64,000 nt of DNA from Theobroma cacao (GCF_000208745.1 NC_030854.1:27284692-27348691); one strand, 5' to 3'. Positions 47,299 through 60,826 are shown, numbered from the stretch's first letter. Made by a program: numbers and translations. The notes: generated by a model not told the origin, from the letters alone.

Positions 47299-50200
47299 TC
47301 ATTTGATTGTTAGGGCCCTGTGAGGCACACCATTTGCCACAATTCTCTCATGCTGCTGCCTTGGACAGTCCCCTTCTTCCATCATTTTATCTGAAAGTGA
47401 ACGAGATGTAGAGAAATGAAACCCTTGATGGTGGGAATAGCAGACATTGCCATTGCCATTGATGTAGATTTTTCCATTGCTGTTGGAAAATGCCTGCTGC
47501 ATATCTGTTCCTGGCAATTCAGATTCTGTTACTTCTTGATGACCACCGGATGAATTGACATCCTGGGACATGTGACTGGAAATTGATTTGCCACTTAATG
47601 AGTTGGTAGGATGTGATGAAAGATTGGAACTAGTGTCACTGCCTTTGTCAGGTGTGGCATTCGAAGCATCACTGTCTAGCTTTTTGGTGTTTAAGAAACG
47701 GCCTCCGCATCCTCTTGCTCTTCTCATAGCATGTAGATGTCGAGACTCATGAAGATAGGGCTGGAAAACATGACAATAGACACCGTTAGAACTTGCAAAT
47801 GCTGATGGAATACAAATATGGGGAAACAACTGGTAGAATAAAATCTTGCATGAAAAGATGTCTGAGCCAACCTTATGTCGTAATAATATGTGCAATCAAA
47901 AGTCTTACACACGTAAAGTATTAGATTTATATTACAATAGACACCGTTAGAACTTGTAAATGCTGATGGAATACAAATACGGGGAAACAACAGGTAGAAT
48001 AAAATCTTGCATGAAAAGATGACTCAGTCAACCTTATGTCGTAATAATATGGGCAATCAAAAGTCTTACACACATAAGGTATTAGATTTATATTATATTG
48101 TCAAAACAATGTTTTGCCAGAATAAGGGCAAATTTTGTTGCAACATAATTTAAACATGGTTAGCAGGAAGTAGGTCAGTAACTTCCTTGCTTTTTTGAGT
48201 AATAAACAATTGAATTACGCAAAGCAAATAGCTTATTACCAGGAAACAGTATTCCCACCCTAAACATGTTAAGATGATATGAAAAGGGTAACACAAAAGT
48301 TATAACTGCCCTAGAGATGAGAAGCATAAAAGCAAGAATACAGGTATAGAATGAAGTCCCACCAAACTCGGCAATAAATGATAACAACTTCTTAATAGCA
48401 ACACTTATAATAATTCCTATATGGTTTTCATAAGTTCGCAGAGGATGGAATAAAATCAAACGGCTAATAAGCTCAACCCTGATTACAAAAAGGATTATTT
48501 CCTTGCCGATAACTGCAATTTCCAGGATGCCTAGTTAGAAGCCTTAGCTCTCAAGCAGCCATAGGAAGGCAGCACTGAGGCAAAGTATGAAACATTAAAC
48601 TCAATAACATGGAATATTTCCATTCCAAACATAACTCAGTCTCAAAAACAATTAGACTTTAAGTTTACAAAAATCTTACACAACCACATAATCTATCACA
48701 AAATTTTCGTAAATAATCCTAGAATAAGGTTACAGAAAAACGAGAATGCAAAATGAAAATAAACTTGTATCATTCAGGAAGCATATCAGCATCAAGGATC
48801 ATCTATCCAAAGGGAAAAACCAATCTCAGAAAGGTTCTACATACAATGTGTTACGTGAACTTATAAGAAAAGATGCATAACTAATTTTTCCCTCTCTTTA
48901 AAATATCAAAGAACTATCAGCGTTCAGGATGGATACTGGCATCATAAATCATCTCATTCCAGAAAACTTAAACCTAGTTGAATAAGTATGAAAAGAAACT
49001 TAAACTTAGTTGAATAAGCATGAAAAGAAAGTTAAACTTGAAAATTGTTTGAAGGCTTTTGCTAAATTATACGTGCAACAGCTTCAAGTAAAAACTTAAA
49101 CATTGTACTACGCATAAAAAACAAGAAAATTACCATTATCTCAGAAATCCTCTCCTGCTCCTAAGTTAAATTCTTAAGCACCCCTCCGTTCATAGATATA
49201 CCTATATCTTGCTTTTGACTTTGAAATCTTTCTCCAAGATTTCAAACAATCTTTCAAGTCTCAACAATTAATGTACAAGAAACTTTTCTAGCTTAGACAT
49301 GTAATAATTCCCCTTATTCATCTATTCCAAACTGTTACTAATAGAAGCCCCGTGTTTTCTTCTTTCCTTGGGTACCATGCTAAAAGATTTCAGAATAATT
49401 GGTCAGTCAGTTATAGCTTTCATATTGTCAATCAATGCTTAAAGCATGTAGTTGAATGTTAAGAAAGTGGAACATTTGCTTCCTTTCCACAAGACTCAAA
49501 CTGCTTGCTTTTCATTTTGCTACTCTTTAAGGTTTTAATCTGGATAAGGAATTAAAAATACCAAGCAAAATTCCAAGCCGCAGGAATACCAAATTCATTT
49601 ATTCCATGAACAAGGAACTTGAATGAGATTGTAACAGCACTGCCTTATAAGTGAAACTGTTCAATTGCAATCCCGATATGATTACTGTTTGTAATCTAAA
49701 AATTTTCTCAAGGATCACATATGATGAAGAACAGAATCCACAACAGAACTATTGTACTAAGCAACTCAAGTATGGTACAATGCACTGATTAACTGATTAA
49801 TCATATATGCATGCTTATAGTCAGGCAAAATATTACCTTTCGAACTTTGATCAGTTTCTTTTCCAGCTCAGCTTTTGCACGAGACTGCCTTCGTCTCAGA
49901 ATACCATGGTATTGCTTAGCATTCACGTAAACAGGTTCCTCTGCCATTTCAAGAGGCAAAGCCATTCTAGCAGGATGCACTCCAAGACAATGAGGATGTA
50001 CCTGAAATGATATTTCAATAACTGTCACAAATATATTTCATATTGTATTTGCATCATGAAAACTGTTCATTAATGATATATTTAACTTCCAAGAAGACAT
50101 CTAAAGCTAGAATACTTATAAAACCTAAACAATGATTACTATTATAAAGATTTAACTTACACCGTCGAATAGAAGAGTAAATAATTTCCGATAAAAAATG

Positions 50201-53200
50201 TAATATGCTAGATGCACATGAATACTATCCAATTCTAATGAAAAGATATAAAAAAGAATCAATGTAGGCAGAACTTGCCAATGGCCATACTTAATTTGCA
50301 CCTCAACCACCTTGCCCTATGCTATAGGTCCTCACAGAAATCTCACCAAGCAATAAAAATTTGATACTACAATTTTAAAGAGAAGTATCAAATATTGTTC
50401 AACAATATAAAATTGTTCCTGTTATTTTTCTAATCCAAACAAAATTTAAAAAACTAAAAAAAAAAATTTCATATATAACAGTGACTGCCAAAATCTTGCT
50501 TCTTCTTTATATAGATTACCTGGTGTTATGTATAATCTTAAATCCAAATTTCATATATCAAATCCCTTTTCTCACTGGAGTGTGCAACTTCACTTATTGC
50601 ACAATTTACAGTGGATGATACCGTCTTGACAAGTGATGTTTGAAAAATATTTTTTCACTTTTAACTTCATCATTGTATCCAATATTACAGGCATTCTACT
50701 ATTTCTTAGTAACATATTGTCCAGGTGATATTATGAGCCAGATACAACAGCCCTCCCACACTTCTCAAATCAAGAGATACTAACAATCTCGACAAGATAT
50801 TTCTATTGGTCAACCATATTTTTGTGCTTGCTTCTGCAGCTGTTGTGAAAACATGATGATTTCATCTCACTTATTGCCGTTTAGTTTTATCATGTCATGT
50901 CTTCAGAATAATGATCAATGGATGGACCTGTTAGTTCTTTAATTCCTTTTATAAAGTGGTAAATGGAGAATTTTTCCTGGAGGCGGAAGAGTTGTTGAAC
51001 CTTTGCAAAACCATCCCAAGGATTTGTATACATAGAATGGTCAAGTGCTTATGGATTGCAAATGAAGACATGGTATTCATGTCAGCAAGTTGCATATCTT
51101 GTTACCATAAAAAAGTGTCAATATTCTAGTGGTTGAATATAAAAAGAAATACAATATTTCACACAATGCTTGTAGAAGGAAGAAACATAATGTCTTGAGC
51201 AGTTAATTAGTTATATATCCAGGACCCTTGCAAAAAATATACATGTTTTGAATTCTGCTCTGCCCAAATTTAGAATCTTATTCATTATTGCTGCTAAAGA
51301 ATACCAAGGTCTTTCTTGAAAGAGCAATTCCTAATCTACAACTAAATATTTTCTTTTGGCCTCAAAATAAAAGAAGAAGAATAATAATTCATGCACTCAG
51401 TCCCAGTTCATTTTTAACTGAGAGTGCTTCTTTTCTCGTCTCCTACGCCCTTGAAAATCTCAAATGAGAAGTTTTGCTGATTTACTACCTTCTTTTAACC
51501 CTTACTTGTGAAGCCTTGGACAATGATATGATAATGGGAAAAAAGCATAGCAAGGCTAATAGATATTTGTTTGTTTTTACAGTCAAAGAAGCAATTAAAT
51601 GGAACTACAACTATCTTCACAGCTAATAACTTTCTACGCAGTAAAAAAGGTGAATATAACCAACACTTCATACACAATTAAAGCAAGCAGGAACATCAAA
51701 AGTAATTCAAGTGTGTAGACTACATAAATGCATACCAAAGATTGAGGTCCGTAAGGAGGCATTGCTCCCCCATAATATGGATCTGCATATGGATACGATG
51801 GACATGCCTGCAAAAGAGTTTTCCACTTAAAGTTCCATCATTGCACCTTGACAATAAACATCTAGGATATCTTTAGTATCAAGGATGAGAGGCAGACATA
51901 TAGTTTTTCCAATCCAATGTTTAGGAAACATAGAAAGAAGAGATGGCTTAGCCATTGGGTCAGAGTGCAACCTATCCTCCCACCTTTCTACCTTCCCATC
52001 AAACATAGGCCACAAAGATACACCTAACTGTTTATGTAGCCTACATGAATTCTTATTTTCATATGTAAGCAATTATCACCATAGAGGCAGTAAAGGATCT
52101 AAGCAGGCATGTGCACGCGTAAATTCACATCCTCCCAAGAGAGAGAAAGAGAAAATTTACAATTGAGTGGCCAACAAGCTCCAGCCGGGTTCGTGGTGCT
52201 ATGTATTCACCCATTGTTGGAGGCATAAAGGGTACAGCATGCTGTAAATGTGGCTGTTCATCACCACATTTTCCATCTGTTCATAAAAGACAAAACCTTC
52301 ATTAGCTTCAGAGCATATAACAACATAATGTGCAAAACAGACTGAAACCATATTTGTTAAAGTACAATATTATCCGAGAAAACGCAGTGATTGATTGCCA
52401 AGATAACCCAAAGAGCTGCTATGGCACTTTGGTTATAGCTATGTTAGTTAAAAGAGTGCAATCCAACACCACTCAGAGATTTGACCTGCTTAATGTACTT
52501 CTTTTTAAGATCTTATTGAAGTCTGCCTTGACAATGCATCAGTTACAGTTTCAAATTTTTTAACCACATGACTTCAACTTAAGGAATTTTATGCCTTGAA
52601 AACTAACAAACACAAACATTATGGATTTTTTACTTCAAAATCATATAAAGAGTGTGATACTTCAATTTTATAAGGCATGATATGTGTTTCATGAATATGA
52701 ATGCATGTACAAGAAAACACTATCAATAACAGTTCAGAATATGAGCTGCTTGAAAAGTTCTTGGAGAAAAATCTTATATCTTGAGATAAACAACTTAAAT
52801 TAGAATAATTAGAAAGAGAGATAGAGAGAGGAACTGCAGAGTCTAAAAAAATCAAATCATTCCCCAAAACAACCTAGCAAATATTCCCAAACTCACTTGA
52901 ATGAGGCAAGGAGCAGATTGCAACAAATGGCACATTGTTATTATTGTGTATTATGAATTTATAGCACCGCACTTCGCCAACCTTTTTATCACACTCATAA
53001 AGCCCATGAACTAAACTTGCAGTTCAAAACCACTCCCATATAATAGACCTATTAAACAAAAACAGCATATCAATTACCTGGATGCGGCAATACAGTTAAC
53101 CACATTTCTTTGCTAGCACAAATTTTTTGATCAGTCAATTCTCCATGCTGAGATTCACTCGTTTGGGTCCCTAAACCTCCATTTGGGTGTTTTCCGGGAG

Positions 53201-53348
53201 CTAAGTTTGTCCTGCTTTCTCCTAAAACATCCGTTGAACTGGCATCCTGCTGGGTGCTGCACCACCAGGGTTGAGAACGAACTGTGTATGGTTTATTGTT
53301 ATTCGCATTAGGTTCTGGATGGTTTTTGCCTTCTAGTTTTTGGTGCAT
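47299..53348 (-). CDS. NF-YA: NF-YA (HAP2/CBF-B) transcription factor subunit, 361 aa, five coding exons
   Basis: Coding exons on the minus strand: 53348-53078, 52276-52161, 51807-51736, 50001-49837 and 47760-47299, all with GT/AG borders, totalling 1086 nt. Residues 177-235 form the conserved core: the NF-YB/YC interaction helix [20 protein letters not shown], a linker, then the CCAAT-binding helix [17 protein letters not shown] and [10 protein letters not shown]. The N-terminus ([12 protein letters not shown]..., SQPWWCSTQ) and the Ser/Gly/Asn-rich C-terminus are divergent, as usual. NF-YA enters the nucleus and joins an NF-YB/NF-YC histone-fold dimer to bind CCAAT boxes; plant members act in drought, nutrient and developmental responses. 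Introns are long (1.7 and 2.1 kb for the third and fourth). The paralogue number cannot be assigned. Confidence 0.95.
47773..48094. repeat. 161-bp tandem duplication in NF-YA intron 4
   Basis: Units 47773-47933 and 47934-48094 both start ACAATAGACACCGTTAGAAC and run through AAATGCTGATGGAATACAAA, TCTTGCATGAAAAGATG and CAATCAAAAGTCTTACACAC. They differ at only about a dozen positions by eye. The first unit begins 13 bp from the exon 5 acceptor, so the branch-point side of the intron is duplicated. Confidence 0.9.
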
Positions 53349-56300
53349 CTTCCAAAGTCTGAAATCTACATGCACCAGCCAACTGCTTGCATATGCAAAC
53401 AAAATAAATTTTAAATCAGCAAATGCAGCTACTAATATACTCAAGAAAAGCATATCATAAACTTTATTATGTGAATGTACATGTCTGTCTTAGCACAATT
53501 AGATAGAACATTCATGAAAAAATGCATATAAAGTCAATTCACATGACCATAGAAGAGAAACACACCACACTCTTAGAGATGCAAACCGGGAAGCAGCCAA
53601 TGCAGAATGTAACGCAAGAAAGAAATCTCACAGATCATATTCTATAAAGATAACTTAGCATTCAGAAACCACAATGTTGACACCGCACATAACCAGAACA
53701 ATAAAATCATTTTGTCCTTGTATATGTACTTAATTTTTCTCCTTTTCTTTTCTTTTGAACAAATGAGAGGAATCAAATACATCTAGAACTGCAAGTATGT
53801 GTGTGCAGTACATAATGAATGCAGTTGGGGCATATACCAGAGACACATTTAGGGAGCGTTAAAAAGGTGCTGATTCTTAGCAACACCAATTTTTTGAAGG
53901 TGTACATCCTAATGGATAATATTAAAATTAGAGTTGCAAGCTTTTTTTATGAGCAATTAGAGTTACAAGTTAACTAAAGCTATGTTTTGTTGTTACTTTT
54001 GCTACTTGATTTTAATTTGCTCCCTTGAAATTGCTAAAAGCGACAAAGTAAAGTAAATAGAAGCTTCATGTTTGACTAAAAATGAATAAACTGCTAAAAC
54101 ACAACACAATATATATATAGTTGTTTCTTATAACAGTAAAATCACACAATTTGCTACTCACAAGAATGTAAGTTTAATTTTTAATAATTCGAAATACTAC
54201 TTACTTTTCTATCTACACAAAGTCTTTTACTATCTTGCTTTCAAAATCATAAAGCAAACAGCAAACTCAATAAGCAAAAGAAGGCAAGTTAATATAATTA
54301 GCTTGATCCCAACTCAACAAGGATTCAGGAAGCTTGTTTCCATTTTAGCATATTTGCTGATCCTTCTTATCAAGCTTTTTTACACAAAAAGCAAAGCCGA
54401 TACGCGTAATTTCTTCTCTAACAGCTTTTAAAACAAGCTCCTTGCGGTACCAAGTAAAATGCTACACAAATGCTATTGGTTTGTTTCTGTATTCTTTCAT
54501 GTATTCATTGGACTTTAACTACATTTATGAAGTTCTCACCAGTACAATTTAAAATAATTTCTTTCTCATAAATACAACTTAAAATATATTTCATTTTTTT
54601 TTCCAAGAATAAGCCAGCTTCCATAGTAATTATCAAAAGATATAAAAGCTCCAATTCCCTTCAAACTTAAGGTCATGCACTTAATAAACAAGGCTGAGCC
54701 TCATATCAAAGCTTGCCTACATAGCCAAAACCCTCAGTTAAGCTCAATTAGTGACTAGGAATTAAAAAAGGCTATGCTATATTGATTTGCTTCACACTAC
54801 CATACTCTTTTCTTATTCTTTAATATCACTTCTGATATTAATGGGGTTTTCAAAAAAAAGAATCTTTTACATTAAGAAATGGTCCTTTAGCTGACCCTAC
54901 AAAGTAGAAAAAGGTTTAGTTTGTTCTTGTTGTCAAAAAAAAAAGAAATCCTTTTTTATAAGACAGGAAAAGATGAAAAGCCAATCTCCAATAGTAATTA
55001 CTTCCAGTTTGTACACTCTAAAGTAGCCAAAACAAGATAGACCAGATATTTGCACATAAACCTTGTAGCTACTTAATAATTAACCTTGATCTTTGCAAAT
55101 TATTGACCTCTCTTTCTAATAATTACTTCCAGTTTGTACACTCTAAAGTAGCCAAAACAAGATAGACCAGATATTTGCACATAAACCTTGTAGCTTCTTA
55201 ATACTTAACCTTGATCTTTGCAAATTATTGACCTCTCTTTCGAAATCTTTATGGATCATGCTTAAGTGGTATCCAATAATACCTCTCCTTATCGGACTAT
55301 ATATTCAGTAATCTCCTTTAAGGAGAAATCCTATGAAATTCAGACGCTAATTCTGCAAGGCTAAAGCCTAAAATTAAGTACCCCAACCCTTTCCACCAAG
55401 GCTCTATTTGGTTGATACTTTTGCTATTTGTTTTTGTCTATTCAAAATTTGCCATATAAAATAAAAAACAAATAGATAGTCGAATGCAGAAAAATAAATT
55501 AATTAAAAATAAATAAATGACTATGATAAAACACCAATTCCTATATAAATAAAAGTAAGTAAGATCATAGTATAATTGTTCTCCAAACAAATTACATCTG
55601 TAATCTTTAATTTATAAAAGATATTGCTTATTTTGGTAAACGCTTTTTACTCGTTGGCGAAAGGCAAGCAACAAAAATAATATATGTTTACTCTTTTAAA
55701 GAAATCATATCAATTCCAAAATTTTAATTAACTCGGTTAATTATCTTATATTAAAAATCCATCAACAGAACCACAAACAAGAAAGAACAAGAAAAAGCTT
55801 TCAAGCAACCAATATCCATAAAGACATGCCCTTCTGCATTAAAATATTACGCTGAAAAATAATAAACAACAAGTAAAAACGACTGGTCCTTATTTAGAGG
55901 AAAAAACATTTAAAAGAAGAAAAAGAAATCTCAATCTACAACACCAACAACGAAACATCAGATCACATCATGTGCTCACCATACATGCATGCATGCACAT
56001 GTATAGTTTGAATCATGATCCTTAATTCACTTCTTATTCCAAAAAACAAAAAACCTTCTATAATTATTATTAAAGCAAATGAAAAACAAAACCAAAAACA
56101 CTCACCAAAAACAGATCAGTAATAAACCAAAAAAAAAAAGGTGCCCTTTACAGAAATCAAAACAACAAACACTAATTAAACCATAACACAATTCAAAGCC
56201 AAAGAAAAACATATAAAAAAACAAGTCCACGGAACAAACTTCAATCAACATAAACCAATACAGAGAGACTGTTTCTCACTCAAACAAGAGAAGAGGAAGA

Positions 56301-56400
56301 GAAAGAACTTACCGAGATAACCCAAAAAGAGAAAGAAAGTTCTTTGCGTTTAGAAGAAGTGGAAGTGAAGTTGGAAATTTATGTCTGAACTTTCAAACCA
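53349..56400 (-). other. NF-YA 5'UTR with a probable long leader intron (about 2.9 kb)
   Basis: At 56310 the minus strand reads TTATCTCG then GTAAGTTCTTTC, a strong donor. An acceptor at about 53383-53387 (CATATGCAAG or CAAGCAG) lies about 35-40 bp before the ATG. A long intron in the leader is common in plant NF-YA genes. The first exon would be about 56311-56400, GA-rich. Inside the intron is a 125-bp tandem duplication (54995-55244); otherwise no gene is seen. Borders are inferred. Confidence 0.55.
54995..55244. repeat. 125-bp tandem duplication in the NF-YA leader intron
   Basis: Units 54995-55119 and 55120-55244 begin TAATTACTTCCAGTTTGTAC and are nearly identical, with only a few differences (for example AGCTACTTAATAATT against AGCTTCTTAATACTT). 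The near identity suggests a recent event. Confidence 0.92.
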
Positions 56401-57290
56401 AAGATATGGCACTGTATAGTAGTAAGTGATAGAGCAACGAAGCCAACGTATTTTGGATTAAAGAAATTAATTAAAAAAAAACAATTTTTTTTTTATTTTT
56501 TTAATTTAGAGGTGACAAAAGAACGGCGTTTTCTTTCTCCCGCTTAAAAGTTTTTTCGTATGTTTTTTATTTTGGTTGGGTGAGTTAACGGCAGGAATCA
56601 AATTTTCTTAGACGGCGTAAATGACGTCAATGTTGCTACTTTTTTAGAATGACGAGATCATCCTTCTTAGTCATAACTACAAAAGTGTCCGATGTTTTTT
56701 CCTTTTTTTTTCTTACCTAATTCTCTATTTTTCAACCCCACGTTCCTTGACTCTTTTCCTTGTTCTCCTCCTTTTTTAAGTTTGCGTAGTGGGGTTTTTG
56801 CTTCTATTGTTGATCTAGCGTGTGGTTTAGTTTAATTCAAGTAAATTACTTAACTGATTTGTTTTTCCTTGAAATGACATAAATAGAATATGCTAAAAAA
56901 ATCATTATGAGTACCTTTTTCTAATTTTTAAATAATATAATAAATTTTAAAAAAATTGAGCTACGTGTATAAAATAAATAATAAACATTTAAAATAAATA
57001 ATAATAACCCATCAAAACTTAAGTTCAGATAAGTGGATTAAAATAGGGGAAAATTCCGAGATGTAACCTTAAAAGAGAAGAAGCAGCATGAGATAGAAAA
57101 GGGCAGAAGGGCAGATCCGTCCATAGGAATAAAGAATTATGCAAGCAATGAATCAGACATTAAACTAAACCCAAGTTACTCCAGAAAGAGTGAAAAAGAG
57201 TAATTAAATTTTAATTAAATCAATCAAAGATTTGAAAATATTTGCATGTTCTGCCACTGGATTGGACAGCCAAGACGTGTCCACCCATCC

Positions 57291-57615
57291 CACCACCTTC
57301 CGCAATCAGACAACGTTGACACGTGGGACCCACGCACACCAGTAAGCCGCCACGTGGTCCACCCCAACAGTACTGGGTTCCACGTTAACGGCCCAGTGCC
57401 GTTAGTCTGTCGTGGCGTTAGGTAGCAAAAGTGTGGTCCCCTTCCCCAAAGGAAAAGACGACATGCACGGATCTCCGTGACGGCGACCGTCAACGCCCAC
57501 GTGTCCCTCGAAACATAAGGAGTGAATTATAAGCCGCCCGGAAAACGAGTGGAGGCCAGCCACGTGGAAGGTGCGTAGAAGCTTTGGGAAGGAAAACGAG
57601 TGGAGGGCAGCCACG
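57291..57615. promoter_or_regulatory. GC-rich island with four G-boxes upstream of NF-YA
   Basis: CACGTG occurs at 57320-57325, 57351-57356, 57498-57503 and 57561-57566, with further ACGT cores nearby (57313, 57382). The 25-bp unit starting GGAAAACGAGTGGAGG is duplicated at 57540-57564 and 57591-57615, the second copy having lost its G-box (CACGAGG). The island is about 0.9 kb upstream of the likely NF-YA transcription start. Clusters like this are typical of ABA- or light-responsive promoters; ABA-responsive NF-YA genes are known. Assignment to NF-YA is by position only. Confidence 0.5.
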
Positions 57616-57619
57616 AGGA

Positions 57620-58837
57620 CAGCTCATCCGTGGGCGTGAAAGAGCAGTGATGTTTAAAGGGCAAAAAACAACAAACAAAATTAAGGCCGCACTGTTGATG
57701 ATAAAGTTTCCTTCATGGGATTGTGATTATCAAATTACTTTTGACTTTAGCTGCAGGGTACCTATTTCTGGTAAGGGAATCTCAAAGACCCATTTTCCAA
57801 CTTTAAGTTATTATTTCAAGTATTCATTATCTTTAGGTAATATTCAGCAATCATAACGAATGAATAAGGATGCAAGAGTGACACGACCCTTCGAATCAAA
57901 TATCCATTACAATTTAAAAATTACTACTTATAAATTAAAATTATCCCTAAACAAGTCTAACAATGACACCTGTCCAGTAAAGACGAGATTACACAGTTTA
58001 ATTTAGGTTATTTTTATTAGTTTTTTTTGTCAATTATTTGTGGATCTATGCATGTGAGTGTTAATGTTGTATGTATTGACAAGTAATTGAAAAATTTTAA
58101 CATGGTTTGTTATTTAATACAAGAATCCTTTTCTCTCTTTAACTTTTTGTTATCCCGTGAATATAAAATCCAATCACAAATTCTCAAAAAAAAATATAAG
58201 GTAAATTATAAAAACAATAAATAAAAACAAATTTAATATATGCATCCGGTTCATTGATTGTTGTATAATTTTTTACTTAAAGAGTAATGTTCGAATTTCT
58301 CCTCTCCAAATAAATAAATAAATTAATATATATAATTGGTTCAATATTGTCAAACTATAGAATTTATTAAAGAGCAAATTTGCATTTATAGTACTTTGTA
58401 TGAAAGCTTTTAGTGGCATACAAAAGGCTTACATATTAAGCACATATTCAAGTTGTATGAATTCTATTTAGTTATAAATTTAACTATTGCTTTTTTCTTT
58501 AGAAACAAAATGTAAAGGAAAAAAGAAAAAGAAAAAACACCTAGATACTAGAACAAAAGTGAACAATTAAAATAAAAAATTCACTTACATGAAGACTTTT
58601 TTATACTATCATTATTTTTTAAATTTTGGAGAAGGAGAGATTTAGCAAAACATCATGTAGACTTGATTAAACTCACTTAATACAATATTAGATAGTAAAA
58701 TTAATATTCAACATGATTTTAGATACAACTTGTGTTTGAGGTTAGGATACTTGTTACTCTATTCCATTTATATATTAGTTGATTTTAGTGTGAATACTTA
58801 ATAAAAACATTTAAATTTTTTCTAATCTTATCACTTA
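57620..58837. other. AT-rich intergenic DNA
   Basis: No gene or transposon end recognised between the G-box island and the Harbinger-like element. Confidence 0.5.
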
Positions 58838-60033
58838 CAGCACGTTTGGTTCGCGGAATAGATAGGAATAGAATAGAATAGTTATTACGTGAGAATAGAA
58901 TGAGGTGGGAATAGAATAGAATAAGTATTATGTAGTTTGGTATGATGAATGGAATAGAATAGGAATAATTATTATGACTTATTACAGTATTTGGTTGGTA
59001 ACAATAGCTTTGGAATAAGAAAAGAATAGAAAATAAAAAGACAAAAATACCCTTTATTATATATAATTATTTTTTATTTTATTTTTTAATAATTAATAAT
59101 TTATATAATTAATTAAAATAATAATAATTTAATANNNNNNNNNNNNNNNNNNNNNNNNNNNNNNNNNNNNNNNNNNNNNNNNNNNNNNNNNNNNNNNNNN
59201 NNNNNNNNNNNNNNNNNNNNNNNNNNNNNNNNNNNNNNNNNNNNNNNNNNNNNNNNNNNNNNNNNNNTAATATTTTAATTATATTAATATTAATAATGTT
59301 TAAATTATATATAAAATATTAATATTTTAAATTTTATAAATAATTCTTTTTTATTCTATTTTTTCTCTTTTTCTTTTTCATGGGCCAATCGCCGGAAAGA
59401 CGACCTGTGTAACAAAACGTCGATCTGGCGCACCATGTGGCCTGATCTGGCCACTATGGCGCCAGATCGGCGCTTCCCCACGGCTGGATCTGGCCGTGGA
59501 GTGCTAGATCCAACCGTGGGATCTGGTCGGGAAGCACCAGATCCAGTGCTTTCCGCAGCGAGATCTGGCCGTTGAGTGCCAGATCTGGCTGGATCTCGGT
59601 TCAATATTGTCGGAAAGGACTAGATCGACGTTTTTCGATCATATTCGGTTGCTGCCGTTGCCGTCGTCGTTGTTGCCGTCGCCGTCGCCGGTGTTGAGTT
59701 CCAGTTAGAGAGAGAATGAGAGAGGGAGAAGAGAGAGAAAGAAAAGGGAAAATGAGAGAAAAAAAGTATTTATAGGTATAGGGTTGTAATATTTTTAGGT
59801 TATAAGGGCTATTTTGGTCATTATATATTTGAAAGCTATTCCATGAGCCATGGAATAGCTATTACTGGGGAGGGGGAAGGGAATAGCTATTACTGACTTT
59901 TAACCTATTTGACAGAATTTTTATTCCTGCGAAATTGCTATTCCGTATTTCAATTTGGTACCAAACGAAGGAATAGGAAATGACTCGGGAATAGAGGGGG
60001 AATAGCATAGCTATTCCCCGTACCAAACGTGCC
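58838..60033. mobile_element. PIF/Harbinger-like non-autonomous element (about 1.2 kb, contains an N gap)
   Basis: The left end CAGCACGTTTGGT and the reverse-complemented right end TGGCACGTTTGGT are matching terminal repeats. Both flanks are TTA (58835-58837 and 60034-60036), the 3-bp target site of PIF/Harbinger elements. Subterminal regions are full of GGAATAG and AATAGCTATTCC motifs in both orientations. The core (59380-59600) is GC-rich with clustered GATCTGGC motifs; 59640-59700 has GCCGTCG-type triplets. 133 N fill 59135-59267. The minus-strand frame 59356-59604 (RPDP-rich) is a product of the repeats, not a transposase. Confidence 0.65.
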
Positions 60034-60235
60034 ATTAGGGTATTTATTTAGTTTAGTCAGTTTTCGATGAATTGTTTCAATTTTGCTCATTCACTCAAGC
60101 AAGACCATTTGAGCATTTACAGTAGCCATCATAGCTTCTAGCTCCCCAATTCTTTGATGATCCTTTGGTGCACTTCATGTGATCACCATGTTTGCTTTTT
60201 CACTTAGCATATTTCACCTGTGCTCTAATACTAAC

Positions 60236-60826
60236 TGTCACAACCTACGCCTCTTGGCTCAAATACATAATAACTGGTGCAGTGCTTGAGTGGATGCTAC
60301 CACACAAGTTAGCTAAAAACTCGATTATATCTTAGTAAACATAAATTATAGCCATGAGTTAGTTTATGAAAAGTAACAACAAAATCATAAGGCATAGCGA
60401 ATGTCATATACGCAACCACTGATTTCAAGCAAAGGAAAAATGTTTTATTAATATTGAAAAGGGAATACAAAGGGTACAAAGGGATCAAGAGTATAAACGC
60501 GCCATCGTTAGGTTATAAGAACAGCCCTAAATGGTTAGCCATAAACATACCTTAACCAATGAGATAGCCCAACAATCCGTCGACTACTCACCTTCTATCA
60601 AGAGCTAACAAGCTTTTACACCTATGCCACCAAGAACCATTACAATGCATGAAATAGGGACACTCCTTCCTTCAAAAGCCTTCCCTTTAAAGACTTAACA
60701 AGTTTTTATAAATATGTTACCAAGTGACATTACATTATTTAAAGTGGGGACATTTCCCTTTAAGGTAACTTAGTCTCCTAAATAGTTCTATCCCATCATG
60801 GCCTATACAAAGATTGGCTCATGACA
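60236..60826 (-). repeat. Chromovirus LTR (591 bp)
   Basis: It starts TGTCATGAGCC directly after a purine tract and ends GGTTGTGACA directly before a tRNA-Met-type primer site (GTTAGTATTAGAGC), all on the minus strand. Inside is AATATTAATAAAACA, a possible polyadenylation region. Confidence 0.75.

Noticed and set aside
57224..57678. Three minus-strand frames in the G-box island
   Set aside because: High GC lowers stop frequency; Trp/Arg/Gly-rich low-complexity translations without homology.
59356..59604. RPDP-repeat frame inside the Harbinger-like element
   Set aside because: The repeats come from the GATCTGGC motif array; there is no transposase or Myb-like domain.
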